A stretch of DNA of 39,290 bases from a bacterium D16-51 (GTDB taxonomy: Bacteria > Bacillota > Clostridia > Lachnospirales > Lachnospiraceae): the NCBI GenBank assembly GCA_003612285.1, contig RAYE01000055.1, forward strand, positions 1 to 39,290, in the 5' to 3' direction. Shown one piece after another: positions 6,638-14,123 of this stretch. The notes beneath the pieces were generated by a model, which saw only the letters and a list, made by a program, of their open reading frames with translations, was not told the DNA's origin and did not search any database. Within the stretch, counting starts at the first letter, position 1; each line of letters begins with the position of its first letter. Position numbers and translations under genes: made by a program.

Positions 6638-8419
6638 CTATGCAGCATCCTTATAATTTTCTACAAGCGTAAACGGATTGCCAAATAGAATATAACTTAA
6701 CCAAGTATCTCCAAGACCATTAGATTTCAGATATAATTCGTATTTAGCTAATCTAACTGCCTCACTAATCGGAAAACATAATTCAAGATAATAAAAAAAC
6801 GATATAATAAACGCACTCGCTTGTTCATCATTTACATCATTTAAAGTACAGATAATATTTACATTTTCACTTGTTTGAGGATGATATTTTAAATATTTTT
6901 TAATGTAAGCATATGTATCGCAACAATTGAAAATAATAATTGAACAATGCGAATCCAATAATTTATCTATCAACTCTCCTATCTCAATTTCAGTATCATA
7001 AAGTTTGATATATCCATCAATACAATGTCCTGAAATATAAAATATATCTTGTCTCTTCTCTATACAACTGAAAACATTGTCTTTAGTCGCCTTATCCCCT
7101 TTTAAAGCTATATAACTATAAAAATTACTATTTTTACAATAATTAGAAATATAAGACTCTTCATCCCTGCTATGCAATAAATTGTTATTACTATCAAATA
7201 TACCAATTAATTTAACTTTTTTAGCATTAATAATCTTTTTATTAATACATTCATTTGTCACTCGCGTCATTGGAACTATTAATGATAATACACTATTAGA
7301 AAAATCACTATATTCTATTTCATAAATTCTATCATCATCAAAATTCAATTGTATTTGATAGAAATTTTGTCCAACAATTTCTATTGTATCAACATTATCT
7401 TTAATTAATTGCATAAAATCATAACTCGTTGAATCATATCCTGAACGCAACAACTTATCTGATATTTTTCTAATTTTATTATTTAATTCCGACTTACCTG
7501 ACTCAGTTATTAATACAGTATTATCCATATTAACAACACCATTTTCATAAAATATACACACCAATATAGAAGTAGCACAAAAAAGATCGTACAAAGATAA
7601 CCTTTTATTAAATACTAAAGATAGTAACCCAAATACATCAGCCTGTTCCAAAGAGTTAATCTTATTTAAAATAGACAAACTTTCTATGGCCCACATTGTA
7701 GTGGATAGCGAACATTTATTTGTCATAATATCTAAATACATTGCATCCCTTTTGTAACTCATAATATTATTGTAAATTTTTTTATCATCTACAATCCTTA
7801 AAGATGAAAATTGTTTTAGTATAGATAAACATTCAAATGTATTTTGAATTGTTCCTATCCCTGAAGGAAAGGGAGCAAAAAGCCCTTTTTCATTATCAAA
7901 ACAATCCTTACAAAAAGTTACAATCCACTCTTGTAATTCTTCATTTTTATAAGCAATACATTGCATGATAGAAGAAACCCAATATAGCGTTGTTGTATTA
8001 AATGTCCCTATATGATTATCGATTATTTTATTGTCTTTAATCAATGTCTCCACATACCTCACTAAATCCTTTCTAAGTCCACAATCAATATAATTTAATT
8101 TTTTTAATGATATAGTCGCATAATAAGTATTAAATACATTCGATGAGTTTGTATATGGTTCGCCAAATCCTCCATCATCGCATTTGCAACATCTTATATA
8201 ATTTATTGTATCTTGTTGTACATGATCCAATTGATTAATCAACGAATAAGTAACAATTGCATAAAAAACATTTTCTAAATATGATATGGAATTAATATAA
8301 TTTCCATATCCCCCATCCTCATTTTTACAATTATTTATAAAATTAGAGATTTCTTTCTTATCTTTTATCTGAGGAAATTTATACCACCAGACCGCTTGCA
8401 AATATATTGGTAAATACAA
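6638..8419 (-). CDS. Alpha/alpha-toroid (prenyltransferase-like repeats) fused to a CHAT caspase-like protease
   Basis: A 593-residue protein with two parts. Residues about 15-290 show repeats of the prenyltransferase/squalene-cyclase toroid type: NEDGGYGN at 34-40, DDGGFGE at 81-87 and FDNEKGLFAPF at 174-184, each before a helical pair. Residues about 350-590 form a CHAT protease domain. The catalytic pair is H465 in YISGHC and C500 in FNCCDT, followed by the family's CTLNDVNDEQASAF and C-terminal WLSYILFGNP. CHAT proteases are caspase relatives that cut partner proteins, often on a signal. The toroid may bind a peptide or ligand. It starts at a TTG with GGAAAGGG 9 bases upstream, because a stop lies three codons before. 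A terminator separates it from the thioredoxin-like gene. The exact substrate cannot be told. Confidence 0.78.
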   Translation of the reverse strand: MYLPIYLQAVWWYKFPQIKDKKEISNFINNCKNEDGGYGNYINSISYLENVFYAIVTYSLINQLDHVQQDTINYIRCCKCDDGGFGEPYTNSSNVFNTYYATISLKKLNYIDCGLRKDLVRYVETLIKDNKIIDNHIGTFNTTTLYWVSSIMQCIAYKNEELQEWIVTFCKDCFDNEKGLFAPFPSGIGTIQNTFECLSILKQFSSLRIVDDKKIYNNIMSYKRDAMYLDIMTNKCSLSTTMWAIESLSILNKINSLEQADVFGLLSLVFNKRLSLYDLFCATSILVCIFYENGVVNMDNTVLITESGKSELNNKIRKISDKLLRSGYDSTSYDFMQLIKDNVDTIEIVGQNFYQIQLNFDDDRIYEIEYSDFSNSVLSLIVPMTRVTNECINKKIINAKKVKLIGIFDSNNNLLHSRDEESYISNYCKNSNFYSYIALKGDKATKDNVFSCIEKRQDIFYISGHCIDGYIKLYDTEIEIGELIDKLLDSHCSIIIFNCCDTYAYIKKYLKYHPQTSENVNIICTLNDVNDEQASAFIISFFYYLELCFPISEAVRLAKYELYLKSNGLGDTWLSYILFGNPFTLVENYKDAA

Positions 8420-8435
8420 ATCGGTTCACCCTTTC

Positions 8436-8477
8436 CAAAAAACAAGAGTCCTCTGTTAATTCCATAGGACTCTTGTT
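8436..8477 (-). terminator. Strong intrinsic terminator between the thioredoxin-like and CHAT genes
   Basis: AACAAGAGTCCT at 8441-8452 is a perfect 12-bp complement of AGGACTCTTGTT at 8466-8477. On the minus strand the hairpin runs into a T-tract. It lies inside the cargo gene run, so the CHAT and KamA-like genes are expressed by readthrough, by antitermination or from a promoter of their own. Confidence 0.8.
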
Positions 8478-8484
8478 CACATCG

Positions 8485-8757
8485 TTATTTACTTACAATT
8501 TCCTTGTATATGTCCATAAACTTATTGTAAGTTACAAATCCTTCTAAACGGTAAAAACTTTTGTCCTTAACAAATATAGTTGTAGGAATTGCATTGATAG
8601 AAATATTGTTTGGCATCGAATAATCTATCTCTAACTTCTGCTTAGCCATTACCATATTCAACGTCACTTTATATTCTATACATGCTGGACACCAATCATT
8701 AAGACATACAAATATCTTAATAACACCTTTCTTTAATCTGAAATTTTCTTTTTTCAT
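8485..8757 (-). CDS. Small thioredoxin-fold protein with WCPAC motif
   Basis: A 90-residue cytoplasmic thioredoxin-like protein. DWCPAC supplies the redox pair C23/C26, and AIPTTIF gives the cis-proline (P58) expected opposite the active site. There is no signal peptide. It is short for a thioredoxin (about 105 residues), with one strand or helix probably trimmed. It begins 3 bases after the B3/B4 gene stop with no clear ribosome site, so coupling is likely. It may reduce a disulfide in a cargo protein or keep an enzyme thiol active; CHAT proteases and radical SAM enzymes both depend on cysteines. That link is inference. Confidence 0.75.
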   Translation of the reverse strand: MKKENFRLKKGVIKIFVCLNDWCPACIEYKVTLNMVMAKQKLEIDYSMPNNISINAIPTTIFVKDKSFYRLEGFVTYNKFMDIYKEIVSK

Positions 8758-8760
8758 CTT

Positions 8761-9471
8761 TTATATGATTTCAAGCTCATTCTGTTCTGCTGTCAAAAAC
8801 TTAACTATACATGAAGCCCCACAATAATTATGCAAATTATCAGATATTGCCTTTGCAGTTTCTTTTATCTCCTCATCAGTTATTTGATTAACAGCCCCCT
8901 CCACAAACAACGCAACTGTCTTCGTATGTGTATCTATTTTTGCATAATCACAATCCTTATAATTCCAGCACCTTGTCAGAATCCTAGCTGCATCTGCATA
9001 AACAACTTCACCTTCTATCGTATTTTCCTCTTCGTCAGCACCCACTCCTACAAAACTCTCTCCCAATTTTGCATACCGCAATATAATATCATCGGAAATT
9101 TTCGTTAAATCATATCCGCCTATTGGTAAGTAATGCATTGTTTCTGCACATAAATATGCATCAACAGCAGGGCTAATATGTGGTACAAAACCACTTTTTA
9201 TCGCTCTGGCAAGAAGCGATTCAGCAGTAGGTTTCTTCTTCTTAGGATTCACCCCAAATGATCTATATATTTCTCTCCAAGCAATAATATTCTTTACTTC
9301 ATCAAGTTCTTTAGCAGATTCAAATTTGTCTGCAAATGTATTAAAAGTGTTTTGACAAAAGTCTACTAATTCATCCCTATAAGTTTCATTATTAAGATTT
9401 TGTGCTATAACAACTCCAATCCTTAACTCAGGATATTTTTCCCTTATTTGACTGTCAATTAATAATTTCAT
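8761..9471 (-). CDS. Free-standing B3/B4 domain protein (PheT editing-domain-like)
   Basis: A 236-residue protein of the B3/B4 family. In phenylalanyl-tRNA synthetase this domain removes wrongly attached tyrosine from tRNA. Stand-alone versions are thought to act as trans-editing or related hydrolases. Features seen are an N-terminal strand/helix section, AWREIYRSFGVNPKKKKPTA at about 64-83, the loop LPIGGYDL with the glycines typical of the substrate pocket, and GEVVYADAARILTRCWNYKD near residue 155. GGAGGG precedes the ATG tightly. It is the first of the closely packed pair with the thioredoxin-like gene. Its presence beside KamA-like and RaSEA-like enzymes suggests amino-acid or tRNA chemistry, but this is inference. 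Confidence 0.8.
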   Translation of the reverse strand: MKLLIDSQIREKYPELRIGVVIAQNLNNETYRDELVDFCQNTFNTFADKFESAKELDEVKNIIAWREIYRSFGVNPKKKKPTAESLLARAIKSGFVPHISPAVDAYLCAETMHYLPIGGYDLTKISDDIILRYAKLGESFVGVGADEEENTIEGEVVYADAARILTRCWNYKDCDYAKIDTHTKTVALFVEGAVNQITDEEIKETAKAISDNLHNYCGASCIVKFLTAEQNELEII

Positions 9472-9663
9472 ATTTTACCCTCCAAAATAAAATTGTTTCT
9501 TTACGAAAAAACAAAAAGAATTTTTATTTCCAAACGTTCTATATACCAGTGTACAATATCATCCATATTTTCCATAAATGCAACGCCAATTCACTTATAT
9601 AAGACAAATGCTTTAATGACCATTATCTAAATTCAATGATTCAGAACATTGGCATAGTGAAAC
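9472..9663 (-). promoter_or_regulatory. Gap in the cargo with a possible promoter for the B3/B4 gene
   Basis: About 190 bases with no convincing gene; one 24-codon ORF on the minus strand lacks a ribosome site. TTGCAT, 17 bases, then GATATT on the minus strand is a possible weak -35/-10 pair roughly 110 bases before the B3/B4 start. The gap suggests the RaSEA-like gene and the B3/B4 gene could be separate transcription units. Confidence 0.3.
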
Positions 9664-10860
9664 TTAAATATTATAAATTCCACATCCTCCCATTCTCAAC
9701 ATTTTATTTGGATAATTCCTAAAATCATTTCTCAATAGGCGTTCAATGTCCACGGTATCAACTTTATCCAAAAATGCATCAATTTTTTCTTGAATCGAAG
9801 TACAATCTTTAAGTTCATCATACCACTTATGCTTGCAATTTATACAATTCATATCCAGTGTATCCTTAATAATCTGAATATTATTAGTTGCATTATAATC
9901 TTCAATGGCATTAATACACAGTTCATTACATACTGGACAATTATGTGTGCATACTTCTGGTGGCGGAAAAAATTCAAAGCCACCAATTCTTACAAGCCCC
10001 AAATCATGAACCTGTAACATTACCTTCAACACAGACCAAATCCATGGTGGACGATAGTCTCCCATACTATAAAGCAAGTGAATTAGTGTGTTCTTTTGTA
10101 CACTGATTGGTTCCAATGAAATTACATCAATTCCTTGCTCAAATGCCCAAGCAATAGTACTAATTGAATCATTTATGGCTGTACTTTCTCCCAAAAAAGG
10201 AGGTTTTAACAGTACATACGACAAACTCTTAACATCATATTTTTTCAATAATTTAATCGCACCTTGAAATTCAATTAACTTAAATCCTTTATTTAGACAC
10301 ATCTGCCGAATATATTCGTTAGAAGACTCTAACCCCATTCCAATCTCTATTCGACGTCCGGTAATAGAGTTTGTCAAAACCTGCATCTTTTCCTCCGTAA
10401 TATGTTCAGGTCTTGATTCGAAGATTACATGCTTTATCTCAGAGACTTTATTTATCATATCATAAATGCTTTTTCTTGCTTCAGGAGATATTTCATTATC
10501 GTTAAAAAATGAACCTGCATTATATACACATATCATGGGAATATCTTTAAAATCAATTTGACTGATAATTGTTTCAAACTGTTTTTCATATTCCTCTGCG
10601 GTAATTTTTCTCCCTCTTGTTGTACCCGCAAGATGACCACACATTGCACACCCACCATTTTCATCATCCAGCATCCACTGACAGCCTGTAGCCCGCAAGT
10701 AAACGATTAGCCTCTTAATCTCATGGCCATCTAAAAATCCCTTTCGAACTTCATAATCGCCAATAGCATATGTATCAATATCAATCGGCGGTATCAAATG
10801 ATGAATTTTTCTTAAAATAACGCCTAACTTTTTTTTGCGTTCATCATCTGTATAAAACAT
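9664..10860 (-). CDS. RaSEA/Elp3-like radical SAM protein (archaeosine synthase beta-like)
   Basis: A 398-residue radical SAM protein. The cluster cysteines are C60, C71 and C74 in ATGCQWMLDDENGGCAMCGH. This spaced C-x10-C-x2-C layout, with GGCxMCG, is typical of the TIGR01210/RaSEA branch near Elp3, not of classic CxxxCxxC enzymes. In archaea RaSEA cleaves a lysine side chain from preQ0-lysine tRNA to make archaeosine. The TIM-barrel part continues with YNAGSFFND and FESRPEHI and IGMGLESS. The C-terminal third has HNCPVCNELC and NCINCKHKWY, probably a zinc site, and the chain ends GGCGIYNI. I chose the ATG at 10860 because TAGGAGGTG lies just upstream. It is the first cargo gene. In bacteria the substrate of this branch is not established, to my knowledge. 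Confidence 0.72.
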   Translation of the reverse strand: MFYTDDERKKKLGVILRKIHHLIPPIDIDTYAIGDYEVRKGFLDGHEIKRLIVYLRATGCQWMLDDENGGCAMCGHLAGTTRGRKITAEEYEKQFETIISQIDFKDIPMICVYNAGSFFNDNEISPEARKSIYDMINKVSEIKHVIFESRPEHITEEKMQVLTNSITGRRIEIGMGLESSNEYIRQMCLNKGFKLIEFQGAIKLLKKYDVKSLSYVLLKPPFLGESTAINDSISTIAWAFEQGIDVISLEPISVQKNTLIHLLYSMGDYRPPWIWSVLKVMLQVHDLGLVRIGGFEFFPPPEVCTHNCPVCNELCINAIEDYNATNNIQIIKDTLDMNCINCKHKWYDELKDCTSIQEKIDAFLDKVDTVDIERLLRNDFRNYPNKMLRMGGCGIYNI

Positions 10861-10928
10861 AAAAGCACCTCCTACATATATTTTTTTAATCATACTATAT
10901 CCAAACATAAAATTACAATATTTTTTCA

Positions 10929-10996
10929 TCGACAAATATTAACACAAATCGACCAAATTCGACAATACGATACAATACTCAACGCAAAAATGCGTT
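10929..10996 (-). promoter_or_regulatory. Promoter region of the cargo with phased TCGAC repeats
   Basis: TCGAC occurs at 10929, 10949 and 10959, each followed by an A/C-rich tail. The 20- and 10-base spacing puts them on the same face of the helix. On the minus strand TTGTCG, 17 bases, TTAATA forms a possible promoter that overlaps two of the repeats. A short hairpin AACGCA/TGCGTT (10981-10996) lies just upstream. This looks like an operator for a regulator bound as repeats on one face. No regulator gene is present in the cargo. Confidence 0.45.
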
Positions 10997-11354
10997 TAAT
11001 AATATATAAACAAAGTTACAAATGAAACTCCTCGCAGCAGAGCTAAGAGTTATCAGCAATAGCTTCGCTTAGATTGTAACGTAACATAGCTACGAGGAAT
11101 TAGACCCCCTTTTTTATTAAAAAAATTACAGACTACCCATTTTAGCAACAGAGAATTACCTTTCCGTTTCTGGAGCATACAACCATAACTTATCTCCATT
11201 TGCTCAAGTTTAGCAACACATTCAAAATGCCAAGAATCAACTTGATTCTGCAAACTCACTTTACATCAAGAAAACGACTGAAAAATTCAAAATATGATTC
11301 AGCATAAAAGCACCCCCATTCTATCCTGATATGCCTTCTTTTATGTTAATTCAC
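10997..11354. other. Non-coding stretch upstream of the cargo
   Basis: No convincing gene. A 68-codon minus-strand ORF (11053-11259) begins with GTG but has no ribosome site and resembles nothing I know. An imperfect hairpin with CCTCG/CGAGG arms spans about 11029-11096. The DNA is AT-rich like the cargo. Confidence 0.45.
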
Positions 11355-11525
11355 TCAACTTACTTTCAAATTTCCACTGGATATAAATGGCACGTTGCTA
11401 TAAATATATATGCAATCACTTAATGTTTCCATGATTTCACGTGTCAATTTTTCCATTCCCAAACAGCCCTTTAATTCTTTCTCCTGCATATGCCCAGTAT
11501 CAGCAAATCGTTCCAGCCGTGCAGT
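11355..11525 (-). pseudogene. Fossil C-terminus of another serine recombinase
   Basis: One open frame runs from the element border at 11526 to a stop at 11355 and encodes about 56 residues. The stretch MEKLTREIMETLSDCIYIYS resembles the LTRE(I/M)v..L...I.vY motif at the C-terminus of large serine recombinases of gut Firmicutes. The frame crosses into the GA core of element 1b, as expected if 1b was inserted into the 3' part of this gene. It is too short to assign with certainty. Confidence 0.4.
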
Positions 11526-11605
11526 TCTATACAATATTATCAGGTGATGAATCTAATTTTGCGCACAAAAAAAGCAGGGACTCTCTTGAATCTCTGCTCT
11601 CTTAA
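11526..11605 (-). repeat. Right-end copy 2 of the GA-specific elements
   Basis: This matches 3071-3150 in the same orientation, including the core TC (GA on the minus strand), an imperfect A/T block and the GCAGGGACTCTCT hairpin. Confidence 0.75.
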
Positions 11606-11793
11606 TGGTTATTTCAAAATACTCAATCCTAAATTCTTCTGCTTCTTCATCTGTAAGCGGTCCCCCTGGCTTTTTTGAAAGCTCAATCATTTTCTCTATT
11701 CATACCGTTAGACGGCTCCGTTAATCTGCTGTCTTTTGCATAATAAGCAATGTTATGTGTATAATCTGTTGCTTTTTCAGTCATTGCCAACAT
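11553..11793 (-). pseudogene. Broken small gene next to the GNAT-like gene
   Basis: An ATG at 11793 opens a 36-codon frame (MLAMTEKATDYTHNIAYYAK) that stops at 11683. A second frame from 11690 continues with IELSKKPGGPLTDEEAEEF to a stop at 11553. The two read as one protein of about 80 residues split by a frameshift near 11690. The ATG lies 8 bases after the stop of the GNAT-like gene, so the two would have formed a pair. I do not recognise the family; an addiction or modification pair is possible but unproven. Confidence 0.45.
11567..11598 (-). terminator. Intrinsic terminator at the right end of element 1b
   Basis: Outer stem AGCAG/CTGCT with seven Ts following on the minus strand, identical in layout to the copy at 3112-3143. 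It overlaps the tail of a broken small gene. Confidence 0.6.
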
Positions 11794-11801
11794 ACTACCA
11801 C

Positions 11802-12307
11802 CTACTTTCTCATATACTTATCTAGCAAAATCGGTGTGGCATCTTCATCAATATGCATTTTTCTATCACGAAATACCCCTGCATTCAGCTTTTGTTTATA
11901 GTATTGCACCAAACCACTTTTAGATGTAAATGCCGCAAAACCATCACAGCCCGCCTCAAGGTTTACCTGACAAGCAATTGCAAATAAATGTGCGCCGACA
12001 CCCTCATATCTTCCTGCGTGGCTGTAATTATGTGGTGCAGTTTCTACAATATCCACGTCCACAAATCCGCCATCAGCCTTTACGCAAATCCTACCTTGAA
12101 TCGTATCATCACCCTTTAGAAATAGCTCATATATATATATATATCATACCCGTTTTTCTCTGTGAAACTCCAGTTAAATTTCCACCCTTTATAATCTTTC
12201 AGTCTTATCGGTGTTTCACGCATCCGAAATTCAGTTTCTACTTCCTCCCTGATTCTTGTGTCTGCCAAGCAGTCTGTATTTTTGTCAATTAAAATATCAA
12301 CTTCCAT
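11802..12307 (-). pseudogene. GNAT-like gene interrupted by an AT-dinucleotide tract (possibly phase-variable)
   Basis: The N-terminal frame (12116-12307) runs MEVDILIDKN... to NGYDIYIY and then stops. The continuing frame encodes LFLKGDDTIQGRIC, VDIVETAPHNY and RYEGVGAHLFAIACQ, an acetyl-CoA-loop-like motif, to a stop at 11802. The switch falls in an (AT)8 tract at 12129-12144. With seven units the frame is open from 12307 to 11802, giving about 168 residues. So it is either a decayed gene or one switched on and off by slippage. AGGAGAG stands upstream of the ATG. It sits between the recombinase and the element end with a small partner gene. The acetyltransferase call rests on one motif and fold-like pattern. 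Confidence 0.6.
12129..12144. repeat. (AT)8 dinucleotide tract
   Basis: Sixteen bases of pure AT repeat inside the GNAT-like gene. One unit fewer restores the reading frame. Confidence 0.9.
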
Positions 12308-12362
12308 TTTGCATGTATCTCTTTCTCTCCTTTAGATTATATAACATTTTCCCACAAAACAT

Positions 12363-12385
12363 CCCTAAAAACACTTTTTTTAGGG
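12363..12385 (-). terminator. Palindrome downstream of the intact serine recombinase
   Basis: CCCTAAAAA at 12363-12371 is the exact complement of TTTTTAGGG at 12377-12385, with a 5-base loop, about 20 bases after the recombinase stop. The stem itself supplies an A/U-rich arm. Confidence 0.55.
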
Positions 12386-12402
12386 AAATGCAGGAGATAA
12401 TT

Positions 12403-14049
12403 TTACAATTCCCCGACAAAATTATAAACAATCCGTACTTCCTGTGTCCTTACACCGTCAATCTTCTCCAGCTTGCCTATCAGTATGCGGTTAATCAGCC
12501 TGTTTAACACAGTTTCGTCAAGTTCCGTAATGGCGGCATACCTTTTTATTTCTTCCATAAACGTCCGCACATCTCCCTCTGAATGTTCCTCCTCACTGAT
12601 AAGCGCCGCTATCTCCTGCATACGATTCTGGTTGTTTTCCTGCTCCTTTTCCATTGCGTCCGTCAGCTTCAGGAAACGCTTTTCCGTAAGTATCCCCTTT
12701 GCCTTGTCCGCATAAAGGCTGATAAAAGTATCGTCTATCTCCTGATTGCGCCCTGCAAGGCTCTCATATTCCCTTTTTAGGCTGTCAGTGTCGGCAAGGT
12801 ACTGTTTTTCCATCCTCCGGCTTAAACGCCCGTAAAACGCTTCCCTGTCCTTTAACGCCATAGCCGCAACTTCCTGTATGTCGGCAAGCACAAGGTTATA
12901 TAAATCCCTTGCTTCGATTTTGTGGCTTGTGCAGGCATCTTTCCCCAACCGGTTATAGGTTTGGCAGATATAGTATGCCTTGTCTATCGGCTCACGTTCT
13001 TTCCCTGTCCGGCGGTCTTTGTCTGTCCTTCCCACTTTTTCATAACGTACCTGCATGGACTTCCCACAGGTGGCACAGTAGACAATGCCATGAAAAATAT
13101 TGTAAAACGGGCAGTTGTTCCCCTGCATGATTGGCGGTCTGCGGTCTATAAGCTGCTGTACCCGTTCCCACTCCGCTTTAGGGATAATGGCTTCATGGCA
13201 GTCCTCTATGACTTCCCTCTGCTCCCTCGGAATGATGTTGTAGGTATTTGAGCGTATGCCCTTCTGGTGCGTCTTGCAGACAACATGTGCGCCTTTGTAA
13301 AAGGGATTGCGTAAGATAGTGGATATGCGTGAGCCGCTCCATGCATAATAATTCACGTCACACTCCGTTGTCTGTTTTGTCCTCGTAATCGGTATCCTTT
13401 CGTCCATCAGCGTCTTGCAGATTTTCATGTTTCCCATCCCGTCAAGCGCAAGGTCAAATATCCGCCTGATGATTGGCGCAGTTTCCGCATCAATGATAAG
13501 GTGTCCGTTATCGTCTGGATCACGCATCAGACCAAGCGGCGGCTGTCCTCCGCAGAATTTTCCCTGCCTTGAACGTGTCATGCGTCCCGCAAGCACTTTC
13601 TTTGAAATATCCCTGCTGTACATATCGTTCAGGATATTTTTAAACGGCGCAATATCCATTTCCTGCTTGTTCACGCTGTCGTAATTGTCCGTAATGGCTA
13701 TGTAACGTACATTGTGTTTCGGGAAGAATACTTCCATGTAGCTGCCGGATTCGATATAGTTGCGCCCAAGCCTTGAAAGGTCTTTCGTAATCACGCAGCT
13801 TATCTTTCCTGCTTCAATATCGCTTATCATGCGCTGGAATGCCGGACGGTTGAAGTTCCGCCCTGTGAAACCGTCGTCCACATAATACTCGCAGTTGAAC
13901 ATACCGTTCTTTTCTGCATAATCTTTCAGCAGTAATTTCTGGTTGCTGATGCTCATGCTCTCATTGTCTTTGCCGTCCTCAAGGGATAAGCGGCAGTAGA
14001 GGGCAGTAAGTAATGGACTGGTAATCTTAGAATGGTTTTTCCTGTTCAT
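12403..14049 (-). CDS. Large serine recombinase (integrase/excisionase of element 1b)
   Basis: A 548-residue site-specific recombinase of the Tn4451 TnpX/Tn5397 TndX family, which joins DNA at a GA core without other host factors. The N-terminal resolvase domain starts LLTALYCRLSLEDGKDNES, with S22 as likely nucleophile. SRLGRNYIESGSYMEVFFP follows at about 110, and the recombinase domain spans roughly 175-290. The zinc ribbon is CATCGKSMQV (about 330) with a later C around 375. A coiled coil spans about 405-500, and the C-terminal DUF4368-like end reads LNRLINRILIGKLEKIDG. It appears complete. The GA borders of this element at 11526 and 24960 fit its family. Its decayed paralogue lies at 3188-4640. 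It could still excise element 1b if the borders are functional. Confidence 0.93.
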   Translation of the reverse strand: MNRKNHSKITSPLLTALYCRLSLEDGKDNESMSISNQKLLLKDYAEKNGMFNCEYYVDDGFTGRNFNRPAFQRMISDIEAGKISCVITKDLSRLGRNYIESGSYMEVFFPKHNVRYIAITDNYDSVNKQEMDIAPFKNILNDMYSRDISKKVLAGRMTRSRQGKFCGGQPPLGLMRDPDDNGHLIIDAETAPIIRRIFDLALDGMGNMKICKTLMDERIPITRTKQTTECDVNYYAWSGSRISTILRNPFYKGAHVVCKTHQKGIRSNTYNIIPREQREVIEDCHEAIIPKAEWERVQQLIDRRPPIMQGNNCPFYNIFHGIVYCATCGKSMQVRYEKVGRTDKDRRTGKEREPIDKAYYICQTYNRLGKDACTSHKIEARDLYNLVLADIQEVAAMALKDREAFYGRLSRRMEKQYLADTDSLKREYESLAGRNQEIDDTFISLYADKAKGILTEKRFLKLTDAMEKEQENNQNRMQEIAALISEEEHSEGDVRTFMEEIKRYAAITELDETVLNRLINRILIGKLEKIDGVRTQEVRIVYNFVGEL

Positions 14050-14123
14050 AGGTTCTCTCCTTTATGAACAGGGACACGATACCATTATATTACCATGCCC
14101 CCGTTTTAATTTCAACAGATTTT

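Larger units (their letters stand above)
3071..11527 (-). mobile_element. Remnant of a serine-recombinase element (1a) carrying the AT-rich cargo
   Basis: One border is the GA at 3071-3072 where virD4 is broken. Next to it stand a terminator, a decayed serine recombinase at 3188-4640, structured DNA and five cargo genes. The other border is the GA at 11526-11527, the right end of element 1b. The first 80 bases of the remnant (3071-3150) closely match 11526-11605 in the same orientation, so both are right ends of related elements. No left end of element 1a can be recognised. The simplest reading is an old insertion whose own left part has been lost. Confidence 0.6.

Noticed and set aside
9472-9663. 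24-codon ORF (MENMDDIVHW and on) as a possible RiPP precursor
   Set aside because: No ribosome site and no leader/core features; the rSAM genes made me look for one, but I cannot support it.
11053-11259. 68-codon GTG-started ORF with a Cys-containing tail
   Set aside because: No ribosome site and no family resemblance; it overlaps a hairpin. Could be a peptide gene but support is too weak.
3071-11605. CRISPR array or retron as explanation of repeats
   Set aside because: Only two copies 8 kb apart, no spacers, and no reverse transcriptase or cas gene in the window.
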